A DNA stretch of 36,088 nucleotides. Source: Rhodothermales bacterium. Lineage in GTDB: Bacteria; Bacteroidota; Rhodothermia; Rhodothermales; Bin80. Below are positions 17,375 to 25,549 of the stretch, one piece after another. The notes under the pieces are model-generated. The model had not been told where the DNA came from. It was given only the letters and a program-made list of their open reading frames with translations, and ran no database searches. Position numbers and translations under genes: made by a program. Numbering within the stretch: the stretch's first letter is position 1; the number at the start of each line of letters is the position of its first letter. The stretch is taken from contig JAAXGT010000128.1 in assembly GCA_012271205.1 (NCBI GenBank), positions 1 through 36,088 on the forward strand, given 5' to 3'.

Positions 17375-17881
17375 ATGCGAACCACCCTGGTCCTGCTCCT
17401 GACACTTGCGTCCTTCGCCCCAGATTCTTCCGCATACGCACAAATTTTGCGGCCGGCTGTTGGAATAGGCCTAAGCCCCGTGGGCACGACTGGCCAGTCC
17501 CCGGTGGGACTTGGCGTTGATGCACGGCTGTCCTGGCCTATCAATGCAGACTTTTCAGTGACCGCCGGTACCAGTCTTGTGGGCTTCGTATTTAGGGGGC
17601 GTGATGATGCTGCCTATTTCCTGATGCCGCAGGCATCGGGAATCGTCAAACTGGATGCGACGAACTTGCGCGCGCCGTACGTCATTGCAGGATTCGGAGC
17701 TTACTTTCCGATTGGCAACACCGACCGCGAAGATGAATCCGGCCCTGTCGTACAGGTTGGCATCGGATGGATAACCACCTTGCAGGCCACGGCTGTCTAC
17801 CTCGAGATCAGCCCCACGTTAGTGGTCGCACAGTCTGCTGCCAACCTTCTGCTGCCCGTGCGCTTCGGCGTTATCTTGTAG
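17375..17881 (+). CDS. Small exported (outer-membrane-like) hypothetical protein
   Basis: A 168-residue protein with a signal peptide (MRTTLVLLLTLASFAPDSSA, cleavage near YAQ). Alternating, Gly-rich strands follow (for example GIGLSPVGTTGQSPVGLGVD and VQVGIGWITTLQATAVYLEI), suggesting a small beta-barrel or beta-sandwich. It ends in a hydrophobic residue (RFGVIL). The frame is open back to 17210, but the signal peptide places the start at 17375. It stands alone, divergent from the gcdH-type gene and next to a decayed HAS-barrel gene on the other strand. No named family is recognised. Confidence 0.65.
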   Translation: MRTTLVLLLTLASFAPDSSAYAQILRPAVGIGLSPVGTTGQSPVGLGVDARLSWPINADFSVTAGTSLVGFVFRGRDDAAYFLMPQASGIVKLDATNLRAPYVIAGFGAYFPIGNTDREDESGPVVQVGIGWITTLQATAVYLEISPTLVVAQSAANLLLPVRFGVIL

Positions 17882-17883
17882 GT

Positions 17884-18474
17884 TACCCACGCGGCGCAGA
17901 ATAGACTGCAGCCGCTCGTGATCATCCCGAAACAAGCGGCAAGGGCCCGGCCTGCACCAATCAACTCATTGCAGGTACCGTGGGCTCGTGCAATATTTGC
18001 CAAGACCGCAACGAGCACCCCGTCCACCACTAAGGTCCGAACCCGCCGCATAAACCAGCGTCCGCGAATAGTCATAAGGAGCACCCACTTGGCGAATAAA
18101 AGCATCGTCGCACAAGCCTGCAAAGTCGTGCAACCCCGCCGGCCTTGCGGACAGGACTGTCGCAGGCGGCCCCGAGCGCCCAAGTGTGCACAAACGCTTA
18201 CACGCAGTGTGGTCTGTAAGAGCTCAAGTATGGGGGCATTTCCGCGCGTAGGACTTCCGGCGTCTTGCCGAATGCAACCGGTCGCCGGCTTTCATCGATG
18301 GGCACCACCTCTACCAGATTGACCAGTCCGTAAACTATCTGACCATCAGCTTGCGGCACCTGAAGCCACTGGCCCGGCGCAGGAACATCTGCCTCCTTGT
18401 ACAACTCGACCACATACCGACCGGTACTGGATGCTATGACCTCGGCTATGGCCGAGAATTTTCTCGTTCGGCAT
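17884..18474 (-). pseudogene. HAS-barrel domain protein, degraded (HerA/NurA-associated type)
   Basis: From about 18465 the frame reads SAIAEVIASSTGRYVVELYK, then PAPGQWLQVPQADGQIVYGL and VNLVEVVPIDESRRPVAFGK. This small beta-barrel resembles the N-terminal HAS barrel of HerA-type DNA-repair ATPases. A stop follows near 18198. Related pieces continue in other frames: LHDFAGLCDDAFIRQVGAPY, GVLVAVLANIARAHG, and DHERLQSILRRVG at the end. The ATG at 18474 (MPNEK) is out of frame by one base across an AAAA run. With at least three frame breaks the gene is dead. It lies directly downstream of, and overlaps, the nurA C-terminal fragment, consistent with an old nurA-HAS operon. Confidence 0.6.
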
Positions 18475-18729
18475 TCTCAAACCAACCGAGCAGTTTGCTC
18501 AGCGCCTTACGCGAATATTGCACGTTCAGGCCCTGCCTCACCATTTCGCACTCCAAGGGCATGTAAAATATTTCGCGATCCGATGCACGAATAACGGCAC
18601 GCTCATGCGTCTCACTTAGAATCACTGGGTATCCGCCGCCTTTTCGCATTCACTCAGTACAAGCGCATGTATAAGGCCTACCGTAAGCGGATCATCGGCC
18701 ACCTAGCGGGGCACCTCTACACGTGCCAT
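18446..18729 (-). pseudogene. nurA: NurA-family nuclease, C-terminal fragment
   Basis: Reading on the minus strand from 18729: MARVEVPR, a TAG where most relatives have Trp, then VADDPLTVGLIHALVLSECE. A frameshift leads to KGGGYPVILSETHERAVIRA, then SDREIFYMPLECEMVRQGLN and VQYSRKALSK. NurA proteins usually have 'ARVEVP.WV' and 'GYPV.L.EAHE.AVI' near the C-terminus, where the latter contributes to the nuclease fold. The N-terminal half of apparently the same gene lies at 22075-22825 on the same strand, more than 3 kb away, with an ATPase gene and element remnants between. Confidence 0.65.
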
Positions 18730-18963
18730 ATCACACACCCGCGCTTACGCTGTAGTCTTAGGCTTGACACGGCTGACCATCAATCTGCATTTTCAGCGCT
18801 TTGGGACGATAACGGGGCTTACCCCGGGAAAAGGGCGGTACGGCCTGTATGTGAACCGCCTGAGACACGCATTTTCACGTTCGGTCGGATTAAAACGTGG
18901 TTCATGGCAGGAGGGATACTGTACGCGACCCGGAGCGTATATCTGCTTACAGACTGCAGATCC

Positions 18964-20169
18964 ATGACTGACCCGCAAGCCCCGAAAAAGCCGCTGCCAC
19001 CGGTCCTGCAGGAAGCGCAGGCCTGGGAATCACAGAACGCTGGATTGCCTGACGTCGATGTGGACGACCGTGGCCCGGCCCAATACTTCCACGGTCGTGA
19101 GAGAGTACGCATAAGGTTTGCCAATTTGTGTGCTCAGGCTCGGGAGCAGCGGGGTGGCACGATCTTTCTGATCCAAGGGGCGCCGGGCGCCGGCAAGACC
19201 GCCCTGCTTCACAAACTGGCGGAGGAGGCAAAGAGTGAGAGATGGAACGTTGCGCGGATTCACCCGCGTGCGTTGCATGATCCAGCCCGTATGGCGGAAT
19301 GTCTGGGACTATCTTACACCCCGCTGACCCAGAAGCACTGGGGAATCGATCTGAAAGTCGTTATCGCGGGAAAGACACGTGAAGTGCGCGGCGTCAGTAC
19401 CGCCAGTCAGGTGCTCAGGCAGGCCAGTACACCGGAGCGGGGGGTGGTGCTGCTGCTGGATGAGTCGCAGAACATCCTAGGCCTCGCGGAAGGCCCTCAC
19501 GAATTGGACGCCAATAGCACTCTCAACGCGATCCACAACGGTGAACTGAACCGGCCGGTCATTCTACTGGCCGGGGGCCTGAGCACGTCCGAAGCGGTGT
19601 TTGGCAGATTGGGCATTTCCCGCTTCCGTGCGGGTAACCGAGTGAATCTGGGCCGTCTGTCTCCGCCGTCGGAGCGCTCGGTCATCCATGACTGGCTCGT
19701 CAAGGACGGGGGCGCTGCCGGGGATGTGACGCCGTGGATCGACACCATTGCCGGGAAAACAGATGGCTGGCCGCAGCACATTGTCAGTTTTACACAGCCG
19801 GCGGCGCACGTTCTGCGTCACAGAAATGGAATTATGACGCAAAACGGGCTGGCTTGGGTGTTGGAGCAGGGAGAGGTGAAAAAGGATGATTACTACACTG
19901 GGCGAGTCGTAGGGATCGCGCGGAAGCATCGCATAGCCCTCAGTCAGATCCTGCAGGGCCGAGAGGCAACGTTGGAGGAGGACGAGGTCTTGGAGTTGCT
20001 AGGGGAGACCACTGCCCCACACAAGGTCCAAGAGGTGTTCGACACGATATTGCACAAGGGAGTCCTGGCTTGGACACCCGAAGGCGCTCTGGCCGTGCCC
20101 ATCCCATCCATGGAGGACTGGCTGGTCCGAACGTACGCGCCGGAAAAGAAGCGGGGACTGGCTCCGTAA
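18964..20169 (+). CDS. Standalone P-loop (AAA/STAND-like) ATPase
   Basis: A 401-residue ATPase. A leader with DVDDRGPAQYFHGRERVR (residues 31-48) precedes Walker A GAPGAGKT (72-79). Walker B is VVLLLDESQ (161-169, with Asp167 and Glu168). A sensor-like LLAGGLSTSEAVF and a winged-helix-like C-terminal region (residues about 300-390, EEDEVLELLGETTAPHKVQE) follow. This layout is that of the AAA_16/STAND-type single ATPases often found in accessory regions. I chose ATG 18964 because homologous sequence in the second copy at 21877 starts at a similar distance from the DRG..YFHGR motif; the frame is open upstream to 18667. No Shine-Dalgarno is obvious. It lies inside a split nurA locus, beside an IS110 remnant. 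Its partner and role are unknown. Confidence 0.75.
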   Translation: MTDPQAPKKPLPPVLQEAQAWESQNAGLPDVDVDDRGPAQYFHGRERVRIRFANLCAQAREQRGGTIFLIQGAPGAGKTALLHKLAEEAKSERWNVARIHPRALHDPARMAECLGLSYTPLTQKHWGIDLKVVIAGKTREVRGVSTASQVLRQASTPERGVVLLLDESQNILGLAEGPHELDANSTLNAIHNGELNRPVILLAGGLSTSEAVFGRLGISRFRAGNRVNLGRLSPPSERSVIHDWLVKDGGAAGDVTPWIDTIAGKTDGWPQHIVSFTQPAAHVLRHRNGIMTQNGLAWVLEQGEVKKDDYYTGRVVGIARKHRIALSQILQGREATLEEDEVLELLGETTAPHKVQEVFDTILHKGVLAWTPEGALAVPIPSMEDWLVRTYAPEKKRGLAP

Positions 20170-20559
20170 AGCCGCTCACCAAGGCCCAGCAGCTGTCTTT
20201 GGGGACTCTCTTCCGCTCACAGACCGGCGTCTCCGTTGGAATCGGCTTGGAGGCAATCTGATGGAAGCCTTTCGACCCGCAGCGCTACTTCCAGATCGTG
20301 AGTGATCTGTGGTCCCAAGACTTTTTCACGAGGGCCTGTTGTGCCTGGTCGGCCACTCAAGCGTCTCACCCAGCTGCGCCGCATTTCTCCCGGGATGCAC
20401 TGGCACCAGCCGCTGCAGGTACGTGCGCAGACGGCGCACTCGTCGGGAGACATCATAGCATGGCGGTCCGGTCGGGGGAAAGCGTACCTTAATTACCCGG
20501 ATTCTGATTCACCCTCCGATGGAAGGGTCACGCCACTTGCTGTTACCTCTTCGCCGTTT

Positions 20560-21430
20560 CATTACTTCGCGGGTCTGGAGGTGCACCGAGACACGATGGT
20601 GGCCTGCGTCTACGACGCGTCCGAGCGCCAAGTCGGTTATCGCGCCGAATGCTCCGCACATGATGCGGGAAGGAAGCGCCGATTCATTGAACGGATGTAC
20701 CCCCATTGGACGAACCCCGGTGCGGTTAGGAAGCGCCCTACGGCGGCCAGGTCCAGTATCGTTCCTTGAAGGAGCGGGGCGTGGGCGGGTCGGTCATGGC
20801 CCGGGATCGATCCCCCGACGATCGGGCGACCGGATCAAAACTGATCGTCGGGACGCCCCAACCCGGGCCGAATACGGGGCCGCGGGGCGGTGGACCGAAT
20901 GCTTCGGGCCGGATCCGCAGGGGGAGTCCACCCGGCATCTGGCCGCGCGGGTCGAAGACCGGTCGCGCCCACGCACCCTCCGCTTGTTAAGATCCCGGGG
21001 ACCGGTATACCCCCGAGCTGGACCTGGATGGAGAAGTCCATGCGCGGAATCAATGAGGGGACACTAGAGCCTGAAAACGAGGAGCCCATTCGGCGGGGTT
21101 ATTGGACCCCGATGGAATTGGTGCCGGCTCCAATTCGAGAGCTGGAGCCACAGATTGAGGCCCCAGCCGCGCCGCCCTGCTTTTAGGCGGCGGAGTGGAT
21201 CGGGCCGGGCTTCTGGGGTATCGGACGAGGTTTACGGCCCTGCCGTTATTGTGCGAGTGGGGAGACTTCCGCTGCTTCGAGCACCCCACGGCGCGGAGGG
21301 CTTATTGGGGGTTCGTGCCCCCGGCGTAGTCAAAGAGAGATAAAGTAATCCTGGGGAAGGGAGCCCAGGCCCCAGATGGAGAGTCCATGTCACGGGCTTG
21401 CGGTAGCCGAACCGGCGAGCTCGAGTAGGG
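20560..21430 (+). pseudogene. IS110-family transposase, heavily degraded
   Basis: Pieces in order but in changing frames: YFAGLEVHRDTMVACVYDAS (the N-terminal RuvC-like DEDD domain, with Asp of GLDVH now Glu), RRFIERMYPHW, IPRRSGDRIKTDRRDA then AEYGAAG and WTECFGPDP, LEPQIEAPA, and TALPLLCEWGDFRCFEHPTA from the C-terminal Transposase_20 domain. At least three frame changes and several stops kill it. From about 20740 the region is very GC-rich. The substitutions against family consensus are mostly Leu to Arg or Trp, Val to Gly, Met to Arg and Glu to Ala, that is T to G and A to C. No clear element ends were found. The 20170-20540 stretch before it holds nothing I can identify. Confidence 0.75.
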
Positions 21431-21596
21431 AGATCATGGCCGCTCCGACGAATGCAATATCAAGCATTACAGCCTTGGGCTCCGCCTGCGTACACCAGAT
21501 TGATCCACCGTCGTCCAGACTCGGACTCCCTTCCCCATGAAGACGCTGGAAAGATCATGTAACCGAAACACCCTGTTATCCCCGACCTGGAACCTT

Positions 21597-21773
21597 CTAG
21601 GAGTCTGCGCCGCAGGAACTGAGTTGCCCTCTGAGAGGGATTTTCAGACGAATTATACCGATTTAGATGCACTTGGTGGGGCTTAATCCCTATTTTATCT
21701 TGCAATTGGACCGATTATCGGCTTAAAGTGGAGAATAGAAGCTACCGATATTTTCTGCGGCGCAGACTCCTAG
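21597..21773. mobile_element. MITE-like element, 169 bp, with CTAG target duplication
   Basis: The terminal inverted repeats are GAGTCTGCGCCGCAG at 21601-21615 and its exact reverse complement at 21755-21769. Each is flanked outside by CTAG (21597-21600 and 21770-21773), and the inner bases stay similar for a few positions (GGAA versus AAAA). The interior is AT-richer and has no coding capacity. A 4-bp CTAG duplication is typical of IS5-type elements, so this is probably a non-autonomous derivative. It sits between the IS110 remnant and the second ATPase fragment. Confidence 0.75.
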
Positions 21774-21876
21774 GCTTCACCAGCCGGCGTATGCTGCTGA
21801 CGCGGTAGGCCGGTTCCTCCGGAGCCATCTTCACATCCCCGGAAATCCCGCCGCTGCCGGGGTATATCAACACGCG

Positions 21877-22085
21877 ATGGATGACCACGCACGGGACCAG
21901 CAGCAACCGGCAGAATTGGAGTCCACCCCGGAAAACCAAGTTCTGACCCAGGTTCGCACTCCACACCTGCGTAACATCGAGGATCGGGGCGGGGCCATGT
22001 ACTTCCATGGCCGCCGGGCGATATTGGACGAGGTGGCGGATATCCGGGCGACGGCGGCCAGACGCAGTGCAAATACGGAACGACC
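21877..22085 (+). pseudogene. 5' fragment of a second ATPase of the same family
   Basis: The ORF from ATG 21877 contains NIEDRGGAMYFHGRRAILDE then VADIRATAARRSANT, matching the leader of the intact ATPase at 18964 (DVDDRGPAQYFHGRERVR then AQAREQRGGT) at the same distance from the start. The match ends just where Walker A would be expected. The sequence from there is nurA on the opposite strand. It is thus a truncated paralogue, not a duplicate of identical sequence. Confidence 0.55.
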
Positions 22086-22825
22086 CGTGAATCCCGCTAG
22101 TGTTTCTTCGGATCGTTCCCTTGGCCACTCGCCCATTAGCACCCGTAAGAGACTCACGACTTCTGTAGCATTGGGCAGGCTTGTGAAGGCACACAACGGA
22201 TACCTGTCCATCCGGAAAGTGGAGAACAGCTCGTGTATTTGCCAATGAATTGCTGCTTATCGTTGGTGGATCAATCCGTTGCAGAATCCAGCGAATAAGC
22301 ATACCGTCGGCCAAGGCCACGATAGGCCGGCCTTCCCTGCTTGATGAACGGGCTGTCTGCAGCAGCGTCCGCAGTTCCTCCTCATCTCGCCAAGCCGATA
22401 CAGCATCCGGACTATAGGTGTCGCGCCTATACCAGATAGTCCCGTCTTCGCACAGTTGCACAGGCTTCCATGACCGGCGCCTCCTCGGTCCCATACTGGA
22501 AGGCAATGCGGCTACCATTTATGAGACAGCAACAGGACTCAAAATGCGGATCTGGATAAATCTGGGAGCCGTCCGCGGCCACCACGGTAATGGGCGTTGG
22601 TCGTAGCGACGCAGCCCAGGTCTGCGCTGGATTCTCCATTGGGCGTACAACCAGCCCAAGAGACGTCAGATGCCAGCGCATCTTCCGGATGGCTCGTCCA
22701 TGTGTGACTGTACTGTTCCAACTTTGGCTTGGCCCGCATACGGCACTGTTGAGGCGTTCATGTTCTTCGCACTCTGATTTGGCCATGTCAGAGCGCTGCC
22801 CTGCTATATTTTGGAGGTTGAGCAA
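22075..22825 (-). pseudogene. nurA: NurA-family nuclease, N-terminal part, degraded
   Basis: The start MLNLQNIAGQRSDMAKSECE is typical of the family. A divergent stretch precedes PITVVAADGSQIYPDPH, whose DGS carries the first metal-binding Asp of NurA 5'-3' nucleases, and SRIAFQYGTEEAPVMEA. A frameshift near 22430 leads to DAVSAWRDEEELRTLLQTAR and GRPIVALADGMLIRWIL (second Asp motif). After another shift near 22210 come LCAFTSLPNATEVVSLLRV and MGEWPRERSEETLAGFTG. The reading ends near 22075, exactly where the ATPase fragment begins on the other strand. NurA normally resects DNA ends with a HerA ATPase; this copy is inactive. Its start is divergent from hemW by about 40 bases. Confidence 0.7.
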
Positions 22826-22865
22826 AGCTTTTGGATCTTACGCCAGTGCAAGTCTGGCACCTGAC

Positions 22866-24038
22866 ATGGCGACGATACCCAAAATGACGTGTACGGCCGG
22901 TCTTTACTTGCATATCCCTTTTTGCACACAGCGCTGCTCATACTGCGACTTTTACTTTGTTACTGCACAGCGAGGACAGGACGCGTTTGTAAACGCACTC
23001 TGCACTGAACTTTCCCTAGGCGCCTGTGAATATCCGGATGTGCAGGTATCCACTGTCTATCTGGGGGGAGGCACACCCTCACGCCTTCCGGGTTCGTCCA
23101 TAGCGCACATCATGGAGCATCTTAACGCCACTTATAATTTGCGCCAAGTGCGCGAAGTGACGCTTGAGATGAATCCCGAAGATCTCACGCCCGATGGGCT
23201 GGCGGCCCTGCGCTCCTGCGGCATCACACGTGTCAGCCTGGGTATCCAGTCGTTCTTCGATGATGAGCTTGCCTTCATGAACCGGGCACACAGTGCGGAT
23301 TGCGCTCTGCAGGCAGCCCGGTACGTGGCGCAAGCGGGATTTGAGAGCTGGACAATGGATCTTATTTTCGGACTGCCCGGGCAAAGCCTGGACCGGTGGG
23401 AAGCCAATCTCAAGCGGGCCATGGCCTTCAGCCCGCCACACATTTCAACCTATAACTTGACTATCGAACCCAATACACCGCTGCATAAGCAGGTACGGCT
23501 GGGGCAGATTGTGCCAGCCCGGGACGATGACGTAGCCGATGCCTATCAGGCTGCCATGGACCACTTACGCGAAGCCGGTTATGAACACTATGAGGTTTCC
23601 AGTTTTGCTCGTGCGGGACATCAGGCGCAGCACAACAGAGGCTACTGGACACATTCCAACTACCTTGGCTTCGGCCCGTCTGCACATTCATTCTGGTGGC
23701 AGTCTGACATAGCCCGACGCTGGAGCAATGTCCGGAATCTGAGGCAATACACCGAGAATCTGGCCGCCGGGAAGGGGCCCCCGCTCGAGCTGGACGAAAT
23801 ACTTTCCGCAGCCGACCTCGCCAAGGAACGCATTATGCTGGGCTTGAGAACGGCTGAGGGGCTGTGCCTGCACACGCTGGCCAATACATATGGTGTGGAC
23901 TTGGCATTCAGCCAGTCCGCGGAGCTTGCACGGCTGGCTGCTGAAGGAATGATCATTCGCACTGAGGGTATCGTGCGACTCACAGACCGGGGACGCCATG
24001 TGTGCGACACCATTACGACACGCCTGCTGCCGGATTGA
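22866..24038 (+). CDS. hemW: Heme chaperone HemW (radical SAM)
   Basis: A 390-residue radical SAM protein of the HemN/HemW group. HIPFCTQRCSYCDF holds the 4Fe-4S ligands Cys20, Cys24 and Cys27. YLGGGTPSRL (SAM contact) and SLGIQSFFDDEL follow, with HNRGYWTHSNYLGFGPSAHS in the later half. Members of this subgroup, often misnamed coproporphyrinogen oxidase, bind heme and are thought to insert it into respiratory proteins. The ATG at 22866 is preceded by antisense nurA sequence, so the longer open frame from 22590 is not meaningful; a second Met at residue 7 is possible. The downstream DUF192 gene follows after 50 bases. No defects. Confidence 0.9.
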   Translation: MATIPKMTCTAGLYLHIPFCTQRCSYCDFYFVTAQRGQDAFVNALCTELSLGACEYPDVQVSTVYLGGGTPSRLPGSSIAHIMEHLNATYNLRQVREVTLEMNPEDLTPDGLAALRSCGITRVSLGIQSFFDDELAFMNRAHSADCALQAARYVAQAGFESWTMDLIFGLPGQSLDRWEANLKRAMAFSPPHISTYNLTIEPNTPLHKQVRLGQIVPARDDDVADAYQAAMDHLREAGYEHYEVSSFARAGHQAQHNRGYWTHSNYLGFGPSAHSFWWQSDIARRWSNVRNLRQYTENLAAGKGPPLELDEILSAADLAKERIMLGLRTAEGLCLHTLANTYGVDLAFSQSAELARLAAEGMIIRTEGIVRLTDRGRHVCDTITTRLLPD

Positions 24039-24088
24039 ACCGTCAACCCGCCGTTGTGTAAAATCCGGCACACTTCAGCATCCACTAA

Positions 24089-24562
24089 ATGGCGTCCCGT
24101 ATTGCCCCCTTGGCCCTTCTGCTTTTATCGTGCTCTCTAGGGTGTGCCAGTGAATCACAACAGGTTGCAGACACGCTTGATCAGGGCACACTGGATTTTG
24201 TCGGATCCGACGGGCGTGTGATCCGCTCGATCAATATTGAAATTGCAGCAAGCCAAGCGACCCGGCAGCAGGGGCTTATGGATCGCCGGCAATTGACACT
24301 GGATCAAGGCATGTTCTTTGTGTTTCCGGCACCGGACTCGCTTAGCTTTTGGATGGCCAACACCTATATCCCACTAGACATAATATTTGTGGGTGCGGAT
24401 TCCGGCATCGTCAATATTGCGCAACGCACGACCCCACTGTCTCGCGAATACATAAACAGCACCGGACCTGCACAATATGTTGTTGAAGTGCGGGGCGGAT
24501 TCAGCGAACGCTTTGGCATTGATGAATCTGCCAAGATCCGGTGGCAACAGAACGGACTCTGA
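24089..24562 (+). CDS. DUF192 lipoprotein, copy 1
   Basis: A 157-residue predicted lipoprotein (signal MASRIAPLALLLLSCSLGC, lipobox SLGC). The DUF192 domain carries RQQGLMDRRQL, GMFFVFP, SFWMANTYIPLDIIFV, and the closing PAQYVVEVRGGF motif. DUF192 proteins form a small beta-barrel, and their biochemical role is unknown. The copy directly downstream begins two bases after this stop and shares the same motif order, so the pair arose by tandem duplication. It is probably in the cell envelope facing the periplasm. Confidence 0.85.
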   Translation: MASRIAPLALLLLSCSLGCASESQQVADTLDQGTLDFVGSDGRVIRSINIEIAASQATRQQGLMDRRQLTLDQGMFFVFPAPDSLSFWMANTYIPLDIIFVGADSGIVNIAQRTTPLSREYINSTGPAQYVVEVRGGFSERFGIDESAKIRWQQNGL

Positions 24563-24564
24563 CC

Positions 24565-25056
24565 ATGCGCTGCGCAACACTTGTGCTCATTTTCATGGTG
24601 TCGGCGCTTTCCTGCCAGGAAGATCTGAAGCCAGTTGAAGAGCCTCCAGCCTCGGAGGAGATTCAGTTCCATATCGACGGCACGCTCGACCTCATACGCA
24701 TGGGCGAAACGCTCATGACACTCGACATCGAAATCGCCGACACCGATTCGCTCCGGGAACGCGGCATGATGCAGCGCACGGTTTTCCCACCCGAAACAGG
24801 CATGCTCTTTTTGTTTGATCAGGAATCGGTGCAGCAGTTCTGGATGGGCAACACACCGCTGTCACTGGACCTCATTTTTATTGCGGCGGACTCACAGATC
24901 GTGGATGTGGCCAAGTATGCCACACCCTACTCGGACGATCCAATAATCAGTCGATTGCCGGCCCAGTACGTACTTGAGGTGCCTGCGGGCTTTGTGGACA
25001 ATCGGGGGCTCGTGGAAGGAGATCGCGTACGGTGGACACGCCACGACCAGCCCTAA
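24565..25056 (+). CDS. DUF192 lipoprotein, copy 2
   Basis: A 163-residue predicted lipoprotein (MRCATLVLIFMVSALSC, lipobox ALSC) followed by a DUF192 domain with LRERGMMQRTVF, GMLFLFDQ, QFWMGNTPLSLDLIFI and PAQYVLEVPAGFVDN. I use the ATG at 24565 since it starts the signal peptide; the open frame runs back to 24541 inside copy 1. Similarity to copy 1 is clear in motifs but low in between, so the duplication is old. Its stop overlaps the stop of the convergent A-type carrier gene (25053-25056), leaving no terminator between them. Confidence 0.85.
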   Translation: MRCATLVLIFMVSALSCQEDLKPVEEPPASEEIQFHIDGTLDLIRMGETLMTLDIEIADTDSLRERGMMQRTVFPPETGMLFLFDQESVQQFWMGNTPLSLDLIFIAADSQIVDVAKYATPYSDDPIISRLPAQYVLEVPAGFVDNRGLVEGDRVRWTRHDQP

Positions 25057-25385
25057 AGGCCAAATGATTCACCACAGGCACACGTACGCGCAGCCTGAGG
25101 ATTAGAAAAGTGGAAGCCCTTGCCCTCCAGACCGTCGGTGAAGTCGAGTTCTACTCCATCCAAATACAGGCCGCTGCGCCGATCCACAACCACGCGCAGG
25201 CCAGCCGCCTCCAGTACATCATCCCCTGCCTTCACGTCGCTCTCCCACCCCAGATCATACGTTAATCCGGAACATCCTCCGGGCACAACTGCGACCCGCA
25301 GGTGCGTGGAAGACAAATCAATGTCTTCCGCTTCGGCCACGGTCCGCAATTGGCGCTCCGCACGTGGCGTAATGATAAATTCCAT
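25053..25385 (-). CDS. A-type iron-sulfur carrier (IscA/SufA/ErpA family)
   Basis: A 110-residue carrier that receives an Fe-S cluster from the SUF scaffold and passes it to target proteins. The three conserved cysteines are Cys38 in GGCSG and Cys102 and Cys104 in the C-terminal CACG. The start MEFIITPRAERQL aligns with the family; the open frame to 25439 would add 18 residues without homologous character. It diverges from sufB across about 160 bp and overlaps the end of the DUF192 gene. Its position with the SUF genes suggests a SufA role, but ErpA cannot be excluded. Confidence 0.88.
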   Translation of the reverse strand: MEFIITPRAERQLRTVAEAEDIDLSSTHLRVAVVPGGCSGLTYDLGWESDVKAGDDVLEAAGLRVVVDRRSGLYLDGVELDFTDGLEGKGFHFSNPQAARTCACGESFGL

Positions 25386-25549
25386 GGTCAATTCGTTCTC
25401 AAATTCCGGCAATGTGAAGACCGTGCACAGCTCTGGCATACGGCTAATAGTGGAACGAAAAAGCCACCGTTCGGTTTGCTTACTTTTGCTTTGCGTGGGT
25501 GTGCCTTTACCTCAGCAGCCCGCGATTCATTGGTAGAAGTCTCCTTTGG

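Noticed and set aside
21742-22518. A 258-residue minus-strand open frame as a gene
   Set aside because: It is made of parts of the frameshifted nurA remnant plus antisense of the ATPase fragment and MITE flank; only short parts have protein-like homology.
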